Shown: positions 6,630 through 8,779 of the stretch, in pieces | How the letters are laid out: each line of letters begins with the position of its first letter | Numbering within the stretch: the stretch's first letter is position 1 | NCBI GenBank assembly: GCA_035291605.1 | Contig: DATDRS010000089.1 | Coordinates: 1-8,779 of the forward strand | Source: DATDRS01 sp035291605 | Lineage (GTDB): Bacteria; Chloroflexota; Anaerolineae; Anaerolineales; UBA6663 | Length of the DNA stretch: 8,779 bases | Reading direction: 5' to 3' | Made by a program: the position numbers and the translations under genes | The notes under the pieces: model-generated | Seen by the model: only the letters and a program-made list of their open reading frames with translations | Database searches by the model: none | Told to the model about the DNA's origin: nothing

Positions 6630-6880
6630 TGCCTCGCGACGAATGGGAACAGGAAGGCGCCCAACGCCTCATCGAGACGGTCCGCCAGCGGCGCCAGGCG
6701 CTGGAAGACTTCGCCGTGACGCTGCCGGCGCTGCTGGCTGCCGCGCCAGCGGACGAGGCCCGCGCCAAGATTCAGCCGCTGGCCGACCGCCTGGCCCAAT
6801 GGCTGCACAACTTTCACATGAACAACCTGGACGAAATGGAAAACCTGCGCGCCGAGATTGAGAAGCTGGCCCGGGCATGA
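6626..6880 (+). CDS. Small helical protein, candidate accessory or gamma-like subunit
   Basis: I do not recognise this 84-residue protein by sequence. It is highly charged, with no cysteine, signal peptide or membrane segment. It looks like two or three amphipathic helices: about 6-35 (RLIETVRQRR region), 42-60 and 63-83 (NLDEMENLRAEIEKLARA). The ATG at 6626 overlaps the ubiX stop as ATGA; a second ATG follows at once, so the start could be one codon later. Overlap with ubiX makes it a real operon member. Phenylphosphate carboxylase has a gamma subunit of roughly 10 kDa, and this is the only protein of that size here, so a gamma-like role is possible. It lacks the cysteines I would expect of the small VdcD-type subunit of hydroxyarylic acid decarboxylases. 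A helical regulatory or coiled-coil protein unrelated to the carboxylase is equally possible. Confidence 0.7.
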   Translation: MMPRDEWEQEGAQRLIETVRQRRQALEDFAVTLPALLAAAPADEARAKIQPLADRLAQWLHNFHMNNLDEMENLRAEIEKLARA

Positions 6881-6888
6881 TCATCGGG

Positions 6889-8088
6889 TCACTCAAACGC
6901 CCGCAAAAACGCCACAGCATCCTCGCCCAGCCTCTCCAGCAAGTATCCCCCTTCCTGCACGATCACCGTAGGCCGGCGCAGCGCGGCGATGCGCTGGCCG
7001 ATGGCGTTGAAGCCCGCCGGGGTGATGCTGAACCCGCCCACCGGGTCGTCCTGCGCGATGTCCAGCCCCGCCGACACGACGAGATAGTGCGGCCCGAAAT
7101 CATGGATGACTGCGAGGGCCTCGTCGAGCGCCGCGAGATAGGCCTCGTCGCCGGTCCCCTGTGGCAGAGGCCAGTTCCGGTTGAAGCCCTCGCCCGCGCC
7201 CTCGCCGCGCTCGCCGGCCTCGCCCCAATAGTAAGGATAATCGTCGTCCGGGTGGGCGTGGAGGGAGCAAAATAACACCCCGGGGTCGGAGTAAAAGATC
7301 TCCTGCGTCCCATTGCCGTGATGGTAGTCAATGTCCAGGATCGCGACGCGGGCAGTTCGAGCGCCGGCCGCATCCCCTTCGGCGTTGCTCAGGGCAGGCT
7401 TCGACTGCGCGTTGCTCCGCTCAGGATGCTTCGACGGCGTGTTGCTCCACTCAGGATGCTTCGATGGCGCGTTGCTCAGGGCAGGCTTCGCTGGCGCGTC
7501 GCTCCGCTCACCTGTGCCTGCGCCACAGGTGCAGGCAGGATGCTTGAGATACTGGGCGGCAATCGCGGCGTTGTTGAGGTAGCAATACCCGCCGTACAGA
7601 TCGGCGGCGGCGTGATGCCCCGGCGGGCGGCACAGCGCATAAGCCGTCCGGCCCTCGGCGCGGACGATGTCCGCCGCCGTCAGCGCGCACTGCGCGCTCC
7701 AGTAGGCTGCCTCCCACGTCCCTTCCAGAATCGGGCTGCCGACGCCGAAAGCGTAGTAGCCGGGGAGGCCGAGGATGCTCTTGGGCTTGCGCCGGCCGCC
7801 GCGGGCGATGATCGTCTCCGCAAAGACCGGCGCGCGTTTTTTGATCACGGCGGCGTGCTCGTCGTAAGCCGTGCGGAGGAAGTCCACGAACTCGGCGCTG
7901 TGGACAGCAAGGATCGGGTCGAGGCCGTGATCGGCTGGCGCGGTGATCGGCCCCAGTCCCGCAGTCTGGACGGCGTCGAGGATGATCTCCGCCCGCGCCG
8001 GGACTTCGTCAGTGATGAAGGGGCGGCCCTCGTAGAGGATGGCGTCGGTGAGGTGGAGTTGATGTCTGTCAGTGTAGACAATGTGCAT
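6889..8088 (-). CDS. Acetylpolyamine amidohydrolase / HDAC-family deacetylase with repeat insertion
   Basis: A 399-residue zinc-dependent deacetylase of the arginase/HDAC fold, closest in style to acetylpolyamine amidohydrolases. The family features are DEVPARAEIIL near 27-37, GYYAFGVGSPILEGTWEAA near 110-128, RPPGHHA with H158-H159, LNNAAIAAQY at 171-180, DIDYHHGNGTQE with zinc ligands D254 and H256, GLD with third ligand D343, and QEGGY with catalytic Y382. It should remove acetyl groups from acetylated amines or lysines in the cytosol. Residues about 185-246 are an extra loop of repeated 9-10-residue units (HPEWSNTPSK, HPERSNAQSK, PALSNAPSK), absent from typical members. It sits between the LNNAA helix and the strand leading to the zinc ligands, and the flanking core is intact. 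The ATG at 8088 begins the usual MHIVY strand; the ribosome site is weak (GGAG, 12 bases away). The gene converges on the operon with an 8-bp gap and probably has no functional tie to it. Confidence 0.9.
   Translation of the reverse strand: MHIVYTDRHQLHLTDAILYEGRPFITDEVPARAEIILDAVQTAGLGPITAPADHGLDPILAVHSAEFVDFLRTAYDEHAAVIKKRAPVFAETIIARGGRRKPKSILGLPGYYAFGVGSPILEGTWEAAYWSAQCALTAADIVRAEGRTAYALCRPPGHHAAADLYGGYCYLNNAAIAAQYLKHPACTCGAGTGERSDAPAKPALSNAPSKHPEWSNTPSKHPERSNAQSKPALSNAEGDAAGARTARVAILDIDYHHGNGTQEIFYSDPGVLFCSLHAHPDDDYPYYWGEAGERGEGAGEGFNRNWPLPQGTGDEAYLAALDEALAVIHDFGPHYLVVSAGLDIAQDDPVGGFSITPAGFNAIGQRIAALRRPTVIVQEGGYLLERLGEDAVAFLRAFE
7377..7510. repeat. Five-unit direct repeat array inside the deacetylase gene
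   Basis: Five tandem units begin with CTTCG and contain GCGNGTTGCTC: 7377-7398, 7399-7428, 7429-7458, 7459-7485 and 7486-7510. Two are 30 bp, one is 27 bp and the edge units are partial. Units two and three differ at only a few bases; the others replace CCGCTCAGGATG with CAGGGCAGG. Internal lengths are multiples of three, so the reading frame of the minus-strand deacetylase is kept and the units appear as SNAxSK-type peptide repeats. There are no spacers, so this is not a CRISPR array. The sequence resembles the GCTCAGG-TTCG dispersed repeats I associate with some environmental genomes, which would make it a captured mobile repeat; that origin is inferred. Confidence 0.8.
7509..7531. repeat. 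Inverted repeat at the edge of the repeat array
   Basis: CACCTGTG (7509-7516) pairs perfectly with CACAGGTG (7524-7531) around a 7-base loop. An overlapping alternative pairs TGCCTG (7515-7520) with CAGGCA (7532-7537). It abuts the last direct-repeat unit, inside the deacetylase coding sequence, where it encodes the CTCGAGTG stretch (residues 186-193). It may be one end of the inserted repeat element. Confidence 0.6.
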
Positions 8089-8159
8089 GGCGATAATTTA
8101 CTCCGAAAGGTGATTCGAGGCTATAGTTGTAGCCATTGGCTCACCGCCGTCAGGCTGCC

Positions 8160-8190
8160 TTGCTGGTCAGGGCAGGCGTCCTGCTACAAT
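8160..8190 (+). promoter_or_regulatory. Possible sigma-70-type promoter of the S8 protease gene
   Basis: TACAAT at 8185-8190 is a good -10 match. TTGCTG at 8160-8165 is a fair -35, but the 19-base spacing is longer than the usual 16-18. It lies in the divergent gap 42 bases before the GTG start at 8232 and points toward the protease gene. No equally good promoter is visible for the minus-strand deacetylase. A short inverted repeat, GGCTA (8119-8123) with TAGCC (8130-8134), lies between the two genes and could be an operator. Confidence 0.4.
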
Positions 8191-8231
8191 AAACACGGGC
8201 ATCTGTGTCTCCGAATTGGAACGGCAATCGC

Positions 8232-8779
8232 GTGTTATGGCGCACCCTTCCGCAGTGGCTGACGATGGCTGCCGCGCTGCTCTTGCTGGGCGCCCGGCAA
8301 CCCTCCGCCCCTGCGACGATCAAAGCCGCTGCCCCGCTGGGTCAGGTCACGACGGCGACCGTCACCCTCGACAACACCGGCCGGCCGGAGGGCGCGGCCT
8401 TCCTTTACGAAGCCTGGGACGCGCCTGAGACGACCGGGCCTCTCCCGCTGGCCGCGACTCAGCCTCTGCGGGTTCCACTGCCTGACACACCTGGCCCGAT
8501 CGCGCCCCAACTGATGCGGGAGCTGGCTTCGTCTCCTGATGGCCGCGCCGAGATGCTCATTTACCTCGCCGATCAGGTTGACCTGAGCGCTGCCGGGGCG
8601 ATCCCGGATTGGAAGCGGCGGGGCGAGGCGGTCGTCAGAACTCTGGAAGACCACGCAGTCCGTACCCAGGCGCCGTTGCTGGCTGCGCTGCGCGAGGCGG
8701 GCTATGACACCCCGCGCTCATTTTGGATCGTGAACGCGATCCTGACGTATGGCGATCTGGCGCTGGCAGAATCCCTGGC
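8232..8779 (+). CDS. S8 (subtilisin-like) secreted protease, N-terminal part only
   Basis: An open frame of 182 codons runs off the window end. With the GTG at 8232 it starts MLWRTLPQWLTMAAALLLLG, a plausible signal peptide with one arginine followed by a hydrophobic run and small residues. Residues 95-182 read like the inhibitor-type propeptide found before large bacterial S8 proteases: LMRELASSPDG near 94-104, EMLIYLADQVDLSAA near 107-121, DWKRRGEAVVRTL near 126-138, then SFWIVNAI near 165-172. The catalytic domain lies outside the window, so the call rests on the propeptide and is moderate. Alternative starts are GTG 8205 and ATG 8265; 8232 gives the best signal peptide. It is transcribed away from the deacetylase and is unlikely to belong to the aromatic cluster. 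Confidence 0.65.
   Translation, partial: MLWRTLPQWLTMAAALLLLGARQPSAPATIKAAAPLGQVTTATVTLDNTGRPEGAAFLYEAWDAPETTGPLPLAATQPLRVPLPDTPGPIAPQLMRELASSPDGRAEMLIYLADQVDLSAAGAIPDWKRRGEAVVRTLEDHAVRTQAPLLAALREAGYDTPRSFWIVNAILTYGDLALAESL

Noticed and set aside
7377..7510. Direct repeats considered as a CRISPR array
   Set aside because: The units are contiguous with no unique spacers, vary in length (27-30 bp) and lie inside an intact coding frame.
8167..8177. TCAGGGCAGGC match to the repeat units, found in the deacetylase-protease gap
   Set aside because: Only 11 bases in GC-rich DNA without the CTTCG or GTTGCTC parts; too short to call a repeat copy.

Overview
The window is GC-rich, densely packed bacterial DNA. 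On the plus strand it carries a seven-gene cluster (13-6880) that looks like an anaerobic aromatic-activation operon. The nearest known model is the phenol pathway of Thauera/Aromatoleum: phenylphosphate synthase (Pps) followed by a UbiD-type phenylphosphate carboxylase (Ppc). The host is probably an anaerobic or facultative environmental bacterium. I lean to the Chloroflexota (Anaerolineae-like), because of the style of the subtilase propeptide at the right end and the 'SNAxSK'-type repeat array inside the deacetylase gene. That is an impression from pattern recognition and has not been tested by phylogeny.

Layout. 13-1488: UbiD-family prenylated-FMN (de)carboxylase. 1501-2319: HAD phosphatase of the NagD-like type. 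2320-2495: a 176-bp gap with no convincing gene, ending in a strong ribosome binding site. 2496-4328: PpsA-like protein, a large unfamiliar N-terminal region plus the phosphohistidine swivel domain of PEP synthases. 4358-5506: PpsB-like protein, the ATP-grasp half of PEP synthase. Between these two lies a perfect 12-bp inverted repeat that contains the probable ppsB start codon. 5503-6027: zinc-ribbon Nudix hydrolase. 6024-6629: UbiX flavin prenyltransferase. 6626-6880: an 84-residue helical protein of unknown function. The last four genes are chained by ATGA/GTGA overlaps. Convergent to them, 8 bp away, is an acetylpolyamine amidohydrolase/HDAC-family gene (8088-6889, minus strand). It carries an in-frame array of roughly 30-bp repeats. 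Divergent from that gene is the 5' part of a secreted S8 (subtilisin-like) protease, cut off by the window end.

Inferred joint function. PpsB would use ATP to phosphorylate the catalytic histidine of PpsA, which would pass the phosphoryl group to a phenolic hydroxyl. The aryl phosphate would be carboxylated by the UbiD enzyme with release of phosphate. UbiX would supply prenyl-FMN, and the HAD, Nudix and small proteins would be accessory or subunit functions. The set differs from the described phenol cluster. Only one UbiD protein is visible, no CBS-domain PpsC is present, and the HAD protein is a 272-residue NagD type rather than a small KdsC-like delta subunit. The 84-residue protein is the only candidate for a gamma-like subunit. 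The true substrate (phenol, catechol, cresol or another phenolic) cannot be read from the sequence, and missing subunits could lie upstream of base 1.
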